A stretch of 64,000 nucleotides of DNA from NCBI RefSeq assembly GCF_000974445.1, contig NZ_BBOJ01000011.1:186001-250000 (forward strand), read 5' to 3'. The translations under genes and the position numbers were made by a program. Numbering within the stretch: the first letter of the stretch is position 1; each line of letters opens with the position of its first letter. The DNA is from Lentzea aerocolonigenes (lineage in GTDB: Bacteria > Actinomycetota > Actinomycetes > Mycobacteriales > Pseudonocardiaceae). The notes below the pieces were generated by a model. That model ran no database searches and was not told the origin of the DNA. It saw only the letters and a program-made list of their open reading frames with translations. Of the stretch, positions 8,490 to 17,123 are shown in pieces.

Positions 8490-9870
8490 AGGTTCGCAGG
8501 TTCTGGGCGGCACGTACTCGAACGTCGGGCCCGCTGTCGCCGTCCCGTCCTCCAGCGGCATCGTCATCAGCGCCTGTGCCTGTGCTTTCACCTGGTACAT
8601 CGTGCCGACGGTGGCGCCCAGTCGCGCTGGATCGCCGTTGAACGCCTCCTCCAGCTGCTTGAGCAGCAGGCAGTAGGTGGTGTTGAACCGTTCCTGGGCC
8701 ACGCGGATGTCGCTGCCCTCCGGGTGGTCGGTCGTGCGCGGGTTCGGCCGCATGGGCATGACCGCGTCCCAGTCGACCGCGATCGGCTCACCGGTCGGAC
8801 CCGACTGCGGTGTGTCGCCGGCCTGGTAGCGGCGGCCGTGCTTGAGCTCCTGGAACCGGTAGTAGTGCGCCACTTCGTCCCGGTCGGGGTGGAAGACGTC
8901 GCGGTCGCCGTCCCAGACGTCGGTCCGCGCGGCTCCCTCGCCCTGCTCGGTGATCTCGGTCAGCGCCGCCAGAGCGGACTTCAGGTCGTGCACGGGTATG
9001 ACCGCGCCACCTCCACCGCGCAGGTGGAACTCGCCGACCTGGCGAGCCGGATCGCCGCAGAAGACGGCGTCCTCGCCCAGTTCGCCGCACAGCCTGCGCA
9101 TCCCCGCCTCGACAGCGGCGTAGAACTGCCCGATCGTCTCGTAGGAGTCTGCTTCGGGCGGTGCGTCGGCCGTGGCCGGCTGCTCGATCCGCAGGAACAG
9201 CTCCAGGGCCTCCGAGCCGAACGGAACGAGCTGGACCTGGAGCGACCGGTCGCCGTGCGGCAGCGGGTGCGGGTACGGCGGCAGCAGCGCGGGGGTGTCG
9301 AGCCGGGGCTCGCCGCCGACCGCGTTGAGCAGGTTCGCCGCCAGCGCCAGGTGCAGCATCTCCTCCGCGAGCACGCTGCCCACGACCTGCACGGCCTCGG
9401 CGTTGCGGCTCGGGTCCAGCGAGTACAGCGCGCAGGTACGGAGGGATGGTCGCGTGCTCCAGCTCGATCGCCCACTGCAGGTGGCGGCGGAGGTCTTCGA
9501 GGGTCTCGATCGCACCGCCCGAGGGCCGCAACTCGACCACGACGCGGTAGGAGGCGGGTTCCGAGGTGATGTGCAGGCCGGGGTCGTCGAACATGCGCTG
9601 CACCGAGGTACGCCACTCGGGGTTGGCGACGGCCTGGTCCAGTTCGGTTCCCGAGCTCCACTCGGCGACGTGGACGAACCGCGCCCGCGGTCCGTCGGCG
9701 AGTGGCCGGTGCAGGCGGGAGCGCACGAAGCCGGGCTGGGCCGACATGATCCGCGCGTTCTCCCGGTACACCTCGACGAAGTGCTCGGCCTCGCCGGCCG
9801 GCACGAGGTAGTTCTTGATCACGACGACCGGCTCGCTGATGCCGGTGCTCGACTCCAGGAATTGACTCAC
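8490..9870 (-). pseudogene. frameshifted ABM domain plus ferritin-like protein
   Basis: The ATG at 9870 opens an antibiotic-biosynthesis-monooxygenase-like domain (about 110 residues, VVVIKNYLVPAGEAEHF) followed by LEDLRRHLQWAIELEHATIP, the start of a ferritin-like domain related to that of VioB/RebD-type proteins. At about 9436 the frame breaks. Family logic expects IPPYL-C-ALYSLDP; the DNA reads as if 2 bp of a CTGTGCGCG run were lost, and the rest continues in another frame (GSVLAEEMLHLALAANLL, then ERFNTTYCLLLKQLEEAF). The natural stop after GPTFEYVP is also missing, so that frame runs on through the terminator hairpin to 8190. Two lesions suggest decay; a sequencing error at the first is possible. 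Confidence 0.7.
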
Positions 9871-9990
9871 GTCCAGGAAGACAGGACAGCGCCCGATTTT
9901 GTGACAACCCCTCGGGTGCCGATATTCGATCGCTGCGACCCGGCTCTCTGCGGCAGCATGAGGAAGCCGAGGTGTCCGGAGGGGGACGGC

Positions 9991-11784
9991 GTGTCAGGAT
10001 CGGAAAGGCCTTTCCGCAAGAACGCGGTGCCGCTCGCCGTGCGCCTGTACGGGAAGGAGTTGCGGCGCCACGGATTCATGTCCGCGGGCGCACTCCTGTC
10101 ACCCGCGTTGGGCGTGACGTGTCAGCTCTACCTCGCGCCGTTGGCGGTGGGCGCGCTCGTGGGAAAGCTCGCGAGTGGCGGCGGCACGAGTCTCGGCACC
10201 GTCCTGCCGTACGTGCTGGCCTTCGGCGGTTTCATGCTGCTGTCGGAACTGTTGTGGCGCATCGGTATGCACTGCCTCAACCGCGTTGACGCTCGCGGGA
10301 TCGAGAACCTGTCCGCCTTCGCGATGGACGAGCTGCTGCGCAAGGACGCGGCGTTCTTCCACGACAACTTCGCGGGGTCGCTCACGAAACGGGTGCTGAG
10401 TTTCGCGTTCCGCTTCGAGGACTTCGTGGACACGCTGGTGTTCAAGATCTTCGCCAACTTCATCCCGCTCGGTTTCGCCTGCGTGGTGCTGTGGCGCTAC
10501 AACCCGGTGCTCGTCGCGGTGCTGGTCGGCCTGATCCTCGTCACCGGATTCGTCGTCGCGCCGCTCATCCGCCACCGCCAGAGGCTGGTCGACGAGCGCG
10601 AGGCCGCCGTCGCGCAGGTGTCCGGCCACGTCTCGGACACGCTCACGAACATGGAGACGGTGCGGGCGTTCGCCGCCGAGCAGCGCGAGAGCGCGGAGCA
10701 CCGGACCCGTTCCGCCAAGCTGCGAACGCTGGCACTGCGGTCGTGGGACTACAACAACCTGCGCATCGACACCGTGATCGCGCCGCTGTCGGTGCTCACC
10801 AACGTGTTCGGCCTCGTGGTCGCGATCGCGCTCAGCGACGGGCTCGGCGTGGAGGCGATCGTGGTGACGTTCGCCTACTTCGGGAACGCGACGCGGATCA
10901 TGTTCGAGTTCAACCAGATCTACCGGCAGGTGGAGAGCGCTCTCACCGAGGCGGCCCAGTTCACCGAACTGCTGCTCGACCCGCCGGTCGTGCTCGACCC
11001 GGTGCACCCGGAACCGTTGCGCGTGAAGGACTCCCGGGTCCGGTTCGACAACGTCGTGTTCGCGCACGGCGGCGGCGAACCGCTGTTCGACGGGCTCGAC
11101 CTGGACATCCCGGCCGGCACGCGGATCGGGCTCGTCGGCCGCTCCGGCGGTGGCAAGACGACGCTCACCCGGCTGCTGCTGCGGCTGATGGACGTCGATC
11201 GGGGCCGCATCCTCATCGGCGGCCAGGACATCTCCCGCCTGAGCCAGGCCGACCTGCGCGGCCTGATCGGGTACGTGCCCCAGGACCCGGCCATGTTCCA
11301 CCGGACGCTGCGCGAGAACATCGCGTTCGCACGGCCCGGCGCGACCGACGCCGAGATCCACCGCGCCGCGCACGCCGCGCACGTGACGGAGTTCGCGGAG
11401 GCGCTGCCCGACGGGTTCGACACGATGGTCGGCGAACGCGGCGTCAAACTGTCCGGCGGACAGCGGCAGCGGGTCGCGCTGGCCCGCGCCATCCTGCGCG
11501 ACGCGCCGATCCTGCTGCTGGACGAGGCGACCAGCGCGCTGGACTCGGAGAGCGAGGTGCTGGTCCAGGAAGCGCTGTGGCGGCTCATGGAGGACCGCAC
11601 CGCGATCGTCGTGGCGCACCGGCTGAGCACGGTCGTGCGGATGGATCAGCTGATCGTGCTCGACCAGGGCCGGATCGTCGAGCAGGGCACCCACGCGGAA
11701 CTGCTCGACGTGGACGGGACGTACGCGAAGCTGTGGCGCCACCAGTCCGGCGGCTTCCTCGACGAGGCGGTCAGTACACGCTGA
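9991..11784 (+). CDS. ABC transporter ATP-binding/permease protein (exporter type)
   Basis: This 597-aa half-transporter has an N-terminal six-helix membrane domain (about 25-310) and a C-terminal ATPase. Walker A is GRSGGGKT near residue 384, the signature is LSGGQRQRVALARAIL near 487, Walker B is ILLLDEATSALDS near 508, and the switch His is in VVAHRLST. GTG 9991 is chosen because GGAGGGGG lies 6 bp upstream and it gives the normal length for the family; an ATG at 9958 is possible. It works as a dimer. No partner gene is adjacent, so it may be homodimeric. Substrate is unknown. Confidence 0.88.
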   Translation: MSGSERPFRKNAVPLAVRLYGKELRRHGFMSAGALLSPALGVTCQLYLAPLAVGALVGKLASGGGTSLGTVLPYVLAFGGFMLLSELLWRIGMHCLNRVDARGIENLSAFAMDELLRKDAAFFHDNFAGSLTKRVLSFAFRFEDFVDTLVFKIFANFIPLGFACVVLWRYNPVLVAVLVGLILVTGFVVAPLIRHRQRLVDEREAAVAQVSGHVSDTLTNMETVRAFAAEQRESAEHRTRSAKLRTLALRSWDYNNLRIDTVIAPLSVLTNVFGLVVAIALSDGLGVEAIVVTFAYFGNATRIMFEFNQIYRQVESALTEAAQFTELLLDPPVVLDPVHPEPLRVKDSRVRFDNVVFAHGGGEPLFDGLDLDIPAGTRIGLVGRSGGGKTTLTRLLLRLMDVDRGRILIGGQDISRLSQADLRGLIGYVPQDPAMFHRTLRENIAFARPGATDAEIHRAAHAAHVTEFAEALPDGFDTMVGERGVKLSGGQRQRVALARAILRDAPILLLDEATSALDSESEVLVQEALWRLMEDRTAIVVAHRLSTVVRMDQLIVLDQGRIVEQGTHAELLDVDGTYAKLWRHQSGGFLDEAVSTR

Positions 11785-11788
11785 GGCC

Positions 11789-12322
11789 TCAAGGCGGGCA
11801 ACAGCCGTAGCGGGCGTGCGGGGCGCGGGTCACGCTCGCCCAGAACCGGTCGCCGTAGGACCAGTGCCACCACCGCGCGGGGTGGTTGGCCAGGCCCGCC
11901 GCACCCAGCGCCGTCGACAACAGGTGCCGGAGCTCGTGATGCGGCGGCGGGATCGGACCGGTGCCGCAGGCAGGGAGAGTCGTGCCGGGGCTCGCCCGCC
12001 CGTCCGTGTTCGCCAGGGTGAGGTCCACCGCGCCACCGGTCAGGTGAGGGAGCGGCGTCACGCACACGTCCGGTCCTGGAGCCAGTGCGCAGGCCGGGTT
12101 CCGGCACGGGAGCGCCGGTGGGCGGTAGCCGTCGACGATCAGCAGCCGGACCTCGCGGGGCAGCAGGGTCTGAGCGGTCACGAGCCGGTCGACGAGACCG
12201 GACCGGAGGTGGACCGGCCCCGCGGTGCGCAGCGGGGCCGAGGTTCGCACCTCCACGAGCACCTCGCCGTTGTCCCGGACGGGGACTCCGGCGAGGCACG
12301 GGTCGGGCGGCAGCACGATCAT
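11789..12322 (-). CDS. M15D (VanX-like) D-Ala-D-Ala dipeptidase homolog with altered active site
   Basis: This 177-aa protein has the VanX-like fold markers LIVDGYRPP and PHLTGGAVDLTL (zinc ligands His about 90 and Asp about 97), and WWHWSYGDRFWA near the end (third zinc ligand His about 153). In VanX-type enzymes the catalytic base is the Glu of EWWH; here the residues are ARWWH, with Arg in that place. The zinc site looks intact but normal dipeptidase activity is doubtful. There is no signal peptide, as for cytoplasmic VanX. It lies 80 bp downstream of the SARP gene on the same strand. Confidence 0.8.
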   Translation of the reverse strand: MIVLPPDPCLAGVPVRDNGEVLVEVRTSAPLRTAGPVHLRSGLVDRLVTAQTLLPREVRLLIVDGYRPPALPCRNPACALAPGPDVCVTPLPHLTGGAVDLTLANTDGRASPGTTLPACGTGPIPPPHHELRHLLSTALGAAGLANHPARWWHWSYGDRFWASVTRAPHARYGCCPP

Positions 12323-12381
12323 CGCAGGGTCTCCGACGCTGGCGGTGCAACGACTTCCACCGAAAAGGTCGGTCCCGGCGC

Positions 12382-12397
12382 TGTAAGAACGCTGCAA
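12382..12397. promoter_or_regulatory. possible two-box SARP-type site upstream of the M15 gene
   Basis: TGTAA at 12382 and TGCAA at 12393 are exactly 11 bp apart on the + strand, 60 bp upstream of the M15 start. The boxes resemble those of the five-box array at 15541-15589. A two-box match of five bases is weak evidence alone. Confidence 0.3.
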
Positions 12398-12402
12398 CGG
12401 AA

Positions 12403-15400
12403 TTACAGCGGCGTCCTGGTCGCTCCAGCCGTCAACTCGTCGTACTCGCGCGCACCGTGGGCGTGGAACGTTTCCAGGGCTTCGGCGAGTGCGGTCTCGG
12501 CGGCGGCCTGGTCGCCTCTGGCCTGCTCGGCCTGCGCGAGGTCGCGCAGCGTGCGGGCGCAGAACAGCGTCGCCTCCATGTCGCGGAAGATCTTCAGCGC
12601 ACCGGTGAGCCACCTGGCGGCCTCGTCGACGTTGCCGCACGCCAGTTCCAGTTCGCCGAGCGTGCGCATCACCATCGCCTCCGACCAACTGTCCCGTTCG
12701 GCCCGGTGCGCGACGAGCGCGGTGTCCAGCGGTTCGCGGGCTTCGGTGAACCGGCCCTGCCGCAGGTAGGTCTTGGCCAGCCCGCGCCGGCAGAACTGCA
12801 CGAGTTTGGTGTCGCCGAGGTCGTGGAACAGGACGAGCGCCGCGGCGAACGCGCTCTCGGCGGCGTCCAGCCTGCCGCAGGCCCGGTGGGTCAGCCCGAT
12901 CGTGCGCAGGGTCAGCGCCTCGCCCCGTCGGCTGCCCGCCCGCCGGTAGGCCGCGAGTGCCTCGGCCAGAGCGGCGTCGGCGGCGTCGAAGTTGCCACGC
13001 TCCAGGAAGACGGAGCCGATCAGCCGCCGGCAGTGGCCGGTGGCGCAGTCGTCTTCCAGGCTCGTGCACGCCTCGGCGGCTTTGACCAGGAAGTGCTCGG
13101 CCTCTGGCAGGTATCCCTGCTCGCGGCAGGCGAGTCCGAGCGCGCTCAGGGCGCTCACCTCACCCCGCGGGTCGTGCAGGTCGCGGAACCGTTCGACGGC
13201 GTCGGTCAGGTGCAGGCGCGCTTCGGCGAAACGGTCCTGTTCGTACCGGAGCTGACCCAGCTGGGCCGTCAGCACCGCCTCGCCGTGCGCGTTGCCCGCC
13301 GTGCGAGCAGCTCTCAGGGCGGCGCGGTGCACGCGTTCCCAGAGGTCCTCCACCCGGTTCAGCGCGTAGCTCGACGCGCACAGCACCGACGCCACGGCCA
13401 CCGCCAGCTCGTGCAGGCCCATCTCGGCGCTGCGCTCCACGGCGAGCACGAGGGACGCCTGCTCGACGTCGAGCCACCGCCGGGGGTCCGCGAGCGCGGT
13501 GCCGACCACGTCCGGATCGGCCGCGGCGACGCCTGCGGGGACCGGCGCGTGCGGGTGGATCGCCCCGGACGTCACGCTGTCGACCACGTGGTCCCGCAGC
13601 AGTTCGAGCACCGCCGCCCAGCCCCCGGCCACGCGAGCCGTCGAAGCGACCAGATCGGCCTCGCTTTCCCTCCGTTCGGCTTCCTCGCGCGCGTAGATGC
13701 GGACCAGGTCGTGCAGCCGGTAGCGCACCTGGCCCGCGTCGTCGACGAACGTGTAGTCGACCAGGTGGTTGTCGACGAGGTGCTCGACCACCTGCTCGGC
13801 CTCGTCGATCGAGACGTCGAGCGCGTAGGCGACGACCCACGCCGGGAAGTCCGCCATCCCCAGGTGACCGAGCCTGCGGAGCGCGGCCTGCGCGGCCGGT
13901 TCGAGGCTGTGCACCCCCATCTCGATGCTCGCCCGGATCTGCTGGTCGCCCGCGGAGAGCTCGTCGAGCCGACGGCGCTCGTCGGTCAGCCGGGCGGCGA
14001 GCAGGTGCGGCGTCCAGTGCCTGCGGGTGGCGAGCCGCGCTCCGGCGATGCGGACCGCCAGCGGCAGGTTGCCGCAGGACGTCAGGATGGCCCTGGTGGC
14101 GTCGGGGGCGTCGCCGATCCGGTCGGCGCCGGCGACCTTGGCCAGCAGGGCGGCGGCCTCGCCGGAGGAGAGCATGTCCACCTCGACGTGCCGCGCACCC
14201 GCCAAACCGGCCAGCCGGTTGCGCGAGGTCAGCAGCACGGCGCACGAGTCGGTGCCCGGCAGCAGAGGCCGCACCTGCTGCTCGTTCGCGGCGTCGTCGA
14301 GAACGATCAGCACACGGCGGTCGAACAACACGGTGCGGTACGCGTCCATGCGTTCGTCCGCCTCGTCCGGGATGGCGTCCGCCTGCAGCGCGCGCAGCAG
14401 GCGGCCCAGCACCTCGGCGGGTGACGCCGGTGCTCCACTGGTGCCGCGCAGGTCCACGTGCAGCTGTCCGTCCGGGTACGCCTGTGACACGTGGTGCGCC
14501 ACGTGGACGGCCAGCGCCGACTTGCCGACCCCTCCCGGACCGATGAGCGCCGCGACGACGGGCCCGATGTGCTCGCCGGTGAGCACACCGGCGAGCTCGC
14601 CGACCAGTTCGTGCCGGCCGGTGAAGTCGGCGGCGTCGGGCGGGAGCTGGCGTGGCACACGATGGCCGTTGCCGGTCCGCGGTGCGATGGGAGGCGGGGG
14701 AACGGAGCCGGGCGGCGTGGCACGGGGACCGAGGAGCGCCGGATCGGACCGCAGGATGCCCTCGTGCAACCGGGTCAGCTCGGGCCCCGGTTCGATGCCG
14801 AGCTCGTCGACCAGCGCCTGTCTGCCCTGCCGGAACACGGTGAGCGCGTCGGCGGCGCGACCTGCTCGGTACAGGGCGAGCATGAGGTGGCCGCGCAGGG
14901 TCGGACGGGTCGGGTGCTGGCCCACCAGCACGGTCAGCTCGCCGATCAGCTCCTCGGCGAGCCCCAGCGCCAGATCGGCGGCGACCCGCGCCTCGACGAC
15001 CGTGATCCGCTGCTCGTCCAGACGGATGGCCTCCATCGCGAGGACGCGGCTCTGCACCCCGCCGAGCGCCGGCCCGCGCCACAGGGCGTCCGCGGTGCGG
15101 AAGGCGTTGGACGCCTCGCGGTGGCGCCCGCCGGCCGCCGCCGCACGTCCCTGGGCCACGAGCTGGTCGAACCTGTCCCGGTCGAGGCTGCCGTCCTCGA
15201 TCCGGGCCAGGTAACCCGGTGCCTCGGTGCGGATGACCTGCGCGTCGGTGTCTCCGATCGTGCGGCGCAGCGTGGAGACGTAGGTCTGGATCAACGCCCT
15301 GGCGGTCGGTGGCGGGTCGTCGTCCCAGAGGATGTCGACGAGCCGGTTCGTGGCCAGCACCCGTCCGGGAGCGAGCAGCAGCGCGGCCAGCAGGGTGCGG

Positions 15401-15474
15401 ATCTTGGTGCCTTTCAGCCCGGCCGTGCCGTCGTCGCGTGTCACCTCCACCGGTCCGAGCAGGTGGAATTCCAT
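12403..15474 (-). CDS. AfsR/SARP-family regulator with BTAD, NB-ARC and TPR domains
   Basis: This 1023-aa protein has an OmpR-like winged helix (about 10-90, LLGPVEVTRDDG onward), a bacterial transcriptional activator domain (95-245), an NB-ARC ATPase (290-640) with Walker A ALIGPGGVGKSALAV near 308 and Walker B RVLIVLDDAA, then C-terminal TPR repeats (about 640-1010). This is the AfsR layout: DNA binding at direct repeats, ATP-driven switching and partner sensing through TPRs. ATG 15474 is chosen because GGGAG lies 7 bp upstream and the protein then begins MEFHLLGP, the family norm. It is divergent from the NlpC/P60 gene across 179 bp that carry an 11-bp phased repeat, probably its binding site. 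No secondary metabolite cluster is adjacent, so a role in cell-wall remodelling is plausible but inferred. Confidence 0.9.
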   Translation of the reverse strand: MEFHLLGPVEVTRDDGTAGLKGTKIRTLLAALLLAPGRVLATNRLVDILWDDDPPPTARALIQTYVSTLRRTIGDTDAQVIRTEAPGYLARIEDGSLDRDRFDQLVAQGRAAAAGGRHREASNAFRTADALWRGPALGGVQSRVLAMEAIRLDEQRITVVEARVAADLALGLAEELIGELTVLVGQHPTRPTLRGHLMLALYRAGRAADALTVFRQGRQALVDELGIEPGPELTRLHEGILRSDPALLGPRATPPGSVPPPPIAPRTGNGHRVPRQLPPDAADFTGRHELVGELAGVLTGEHIGPVVAALIGPGGVGKSALAVHVAHHVSQAYPDGQLHVDLRGTSGAPASPAEVLGRLLRALQADAIPDEADERMDAYRTVLFDRRVLIVLDDAANEQQVRPLLPGTDSCAVLLTSRNRLAGLAGARHVEVDMLSSGEAAALLAKVAGADRIGDAPDATRAILTSCGNLPLAVRIAGARLATRRHWTPHLLAARLTDERRRLDELSAGDQQIRASIEMGVHSLEPAAQAALRRLGHLGMADFPAWVVAYALDVSIDEAEQVVEHLVDNHLVDYTFVDDAGQVRYRLHDLVRIYAREEAERRESEADLVASTARVAGGWAAVLELLRDHVVDSVTSGAIHPHAPVPAGVAAADPDVVGTALADPRRWLDVEQASLVLAVERSAEMGLHELAVAVASVLCASSYALNRVEDLWERVHRAALRAARTAGNAHGEAVLTAQLGQLRYEQDRFAEARLHLTDAVERFRDLHDPRGEVSALSALGLACREQGYLPEAEHFLVKAAEACTSLEDDCATGHCRRLIGSVFLERGNFDAADAALAEALAAYRRAGSRRGEALTLRTIGLTHRACGRLDAAESAFAAALVLFHDLGDTKLVQFCRRGLAKTYLRQGRFTEAREPLDTALVAHRAERDSWSEAMVMRTLGELELACGNVDEAARWLTGALKIFRDMEATLFCARTLRDLAQAEQARGDQAAAETALAEALETFHAHGAREYDELTAGATRTPL

Positions 15475-15540
15475 GCGGACTCCCGATTTCACGGGCCACG
15501 GCCTCCCCGCCGCGGGCGCGGTCCAGCAGCGTACCGCCGC

Positions 15541-15595
15541 TGCAAGCCCTCTGTATCGGCGTTGCGCCGTCAGTGCAGAAAAGGTGCAGCGCGGC
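15541..15595 (+). promoter_or_regulatory. five-box direct repeat with exact 11-bp period, probable SARP site
   Basis: On the + strand TGCAA (15541), TGTAT (15552), TGCGC (15563), TGCAG (15574) and TGCAG (15585) each start exactly 11 bp after the previous one. SARP activators bind heptameric direct repeats spaced by one helical turn. The array lies 67 bp upstream of the NlpC/P60 gene and 67 bp upstream of the SARP gene, so either or both could be controlled. Confidence 0.65.
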
Positions 15596-15653
15596 CGCAG
15601 AAGCTCGTTCCCGTCGAAGTTCCTCCACGAAGTTCACCAAGGGGAGAGCAGCC

Positions 15654-17093
15654 ATGAACACGAACTCGATCCGCCGGGGCACGGGAGTCGGCCTGGTCAC
15701 CGCCGCGCTCGTCGCCCTCGCCGCCATCGGCCCGGTCGCCGCGGTCGCGGCACCGGACACCTCCACCGCGATCACCAGGCAGGCGGCCGGAAACCCACCG
15801 CTGCCGAGCTATCCGGGACTGGCCGACGACGGCCGGATGGTGGCCTCCGTGTCCACGACGCCGGTGCCGTGCGCGGACAACGGCGCACACAAGAGCCTCA
15901 CCCGTTCGCAGGTGCTGACCCGCGCGCAGAGCTGGCTGAACGTGGGCGGCGTGCCTTACAGCCAGTCCAGGTGCTACCGGAACTCCTACGGCGACTACCG
16001 GACCGACTGCTCGGGATTCGTGGCGATGGCGTGGGGGCTCGGCAAGCGGGGCAGCGACTTCTGGACGGGGAACCTCGGCGACGTGTCCACGGACATCCCG
16101 CGTTCGTCCCTGCAACCCGGTGACGCGTTGCTGCGCCACGAGAACAACCCGTCCGTCGACCACGTGGCGTTGTTCGTCAGATGGGAGGACTCGGCGCACA
16201 CCCGGCCGGTCGTGATCGAGCAGACCGGCTCCAAGGGCACGATCCAGCGGACGTGGACCCAGAGCAACGCGAGCAACTACCGGCCGGTCCGCTACGACCG
16301 GATCGTCGAGGGCTCCAAAGCCGGCGGTGTCGCGACAGGGGACGTGACCGGTGACGGCAGGACCGACCTGCTCGCCCGCCGCCCGGACGGCTCGCTGTGG
16401 CTGTACGCCAACGGTGGCAACGACTCCACGCCGTACGGCAGCGGTTCGCAGGTCGGCAGCGGGTGGGAGCAGTTCGCGTGGTTCGTGGCCGGCGACGTCA
16501 CCGGCGACCGTCGCGCCGACATCGTCACCGCGAAGCCCGACGGCACGTTGTTGCTGTACACCAACAACGGCAACAACACCTCGCCCTACGACTGGGGCAT
16601 CGTGATCGGGTCTGCGTGGCAGCAGTTCACCGACGTGACCCTGGGCGACGTGACCGGTGACGGCCGCGCGGACCTGGTCGCCGCCAAGCCGGACGGCACG
16701 CTCTTGCTGTACACCAACGGCGGCAGCAACACTTCGCCGTACGGCACCGGATCCCTGATCGGCACCGGGTGGGAGTCGTTCAGCTCGGTCGAGGCCGGCG
16801 ACGTGACCGGTGACGGTCGCGCGGACGTTCTCGGTGTCAAGCCGGACGGCACGCTGTCGCTGTACGTCAACGGGGGCAGCAACACCTCGCCGTACAGCAG
16901 CGGCATCTTGGTCGGCGTCGGCTGGGAGTCGTTCAACCGCGTGCTGCTCGGCGACACCAACGGCGACGGCCGCGACGACATCATCGCCACCAAGCCGGAC
17001 GGCACCCTGTGGCAGTACGTCAACGGCGGCAGCAACACCTCGCCGTACAGCAGCGGATCCCTGATCGGCGGCGGCTGGGAACAGTTCGCCTGA
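15654..17093 (+). CDS. secreted NlpC/P60-type peptidase with five FG-GAP-like repeats
   Basis: This 479-aa protein has a signal peptide (1-32) and an NlpC/P60-like cysteine peptidase domain (about 75-215). The catalytic Cys is in YRTDCSGFVAMAWG near 118 and the His in SVDHVALFV near 170. After the linker EGSKAGGVATGD come five repeats of about 52 residues (219-479), each with a calcium-loop motif D-V-T-G-D-G-R-x-D followed by PDGTLxLYxNGG and GxGWExF. NlpC/P60 enzymes cleave peptidoglycan stem peptides; the repeat half probably forms a propeller or lectin-like binding domain. AAGGGGAG precedes ATG 15654. A GH25 gene with the same repeats follows 30 bp later, so the pair is co-transcribed. Confidence 0.85.
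   Translation: MNTNSIRRGTGVGLVTAALVALAAIGPVAAVAAPDTSTAITRQAAGNPPLPSYPGLADDGRMVASVSTTPVPCADNGAHKSLTRSQVLTRAQSWLNVGGVPYSQSRCYRNSYGDYRTDCSGFVAMAWGLGKRGSDFWTGNLGDVSTDIPRSSLQPGDALLRHENNPSVDHVALFVRWEDSAHTRPVVIEQTGSKGTIQRTWTQSNASNYRPVRYDRIVEGSKAGGVATGDVTGDGRTDLLARRPDGSLWLYANGGNDSTPYGSGSQVGSGWEQFAWFVAGDVTGDRRADIVTAKPDGTLLLYTNNGNNTSPYDWGIVIGSAWQQFTDVTLGDVTGDGRADLVAAKPDGTLLLYTNGGSNTSPYGTGSLIGTGWESFSSVEAGDVTGDGRADVLGVKPDGTLSLYVNGGSNTSPYSSGILVGVGWESFNRVLLGDTNGDGRDDIIATKPDGTLWQYVNGGSNTSPYSSGSLIGGGWEQFA
16320..17090 (+). repeat. five in-frame FG-GAP-like repeats (NlpC gene)
   Basis: Five units of about 155 bp begin at GDVTGDGRTD, GDVTGDRRAD, GDVTGDGRAD, GDVTGDGRAD and GDTNGDGRDD. Unit 2 carries the distinctive DRRAD, shared with unit 2 of the next gene. 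Confidence 0.85.
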
Positions 17094-17123
17094 TCCCCGC
17101 ACCGAGACACAGGGAGAACCGTC

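Noticed and set aside
9991..11784. Resistance or bacteriocin export cluster with the neighbouring broken gene
   Set aside because: No precursor peptide, modifying enzyme or partner transporter is adjacent; the neighbour is decayed.
12085..14424. Long + strand open frame over the SARP gene
   Set aside because: Antisense shadow of a gene with clear BTAD, NB-ARC and TPR domains.
12403..15474. Pathway-specific activator of an antibiotic cluster
   Set aside because: No PKS, NRPS or similar biosynthetic genes occur in the window around it.
15475..15653. c-di-AMP (ydaO) riboswitch upstream of the wall-hydrolase gene
   Set aside because: These riboswitches often precede such genes, but no conserved core could be recognised; the 11-bp direct repeats explain the region better.
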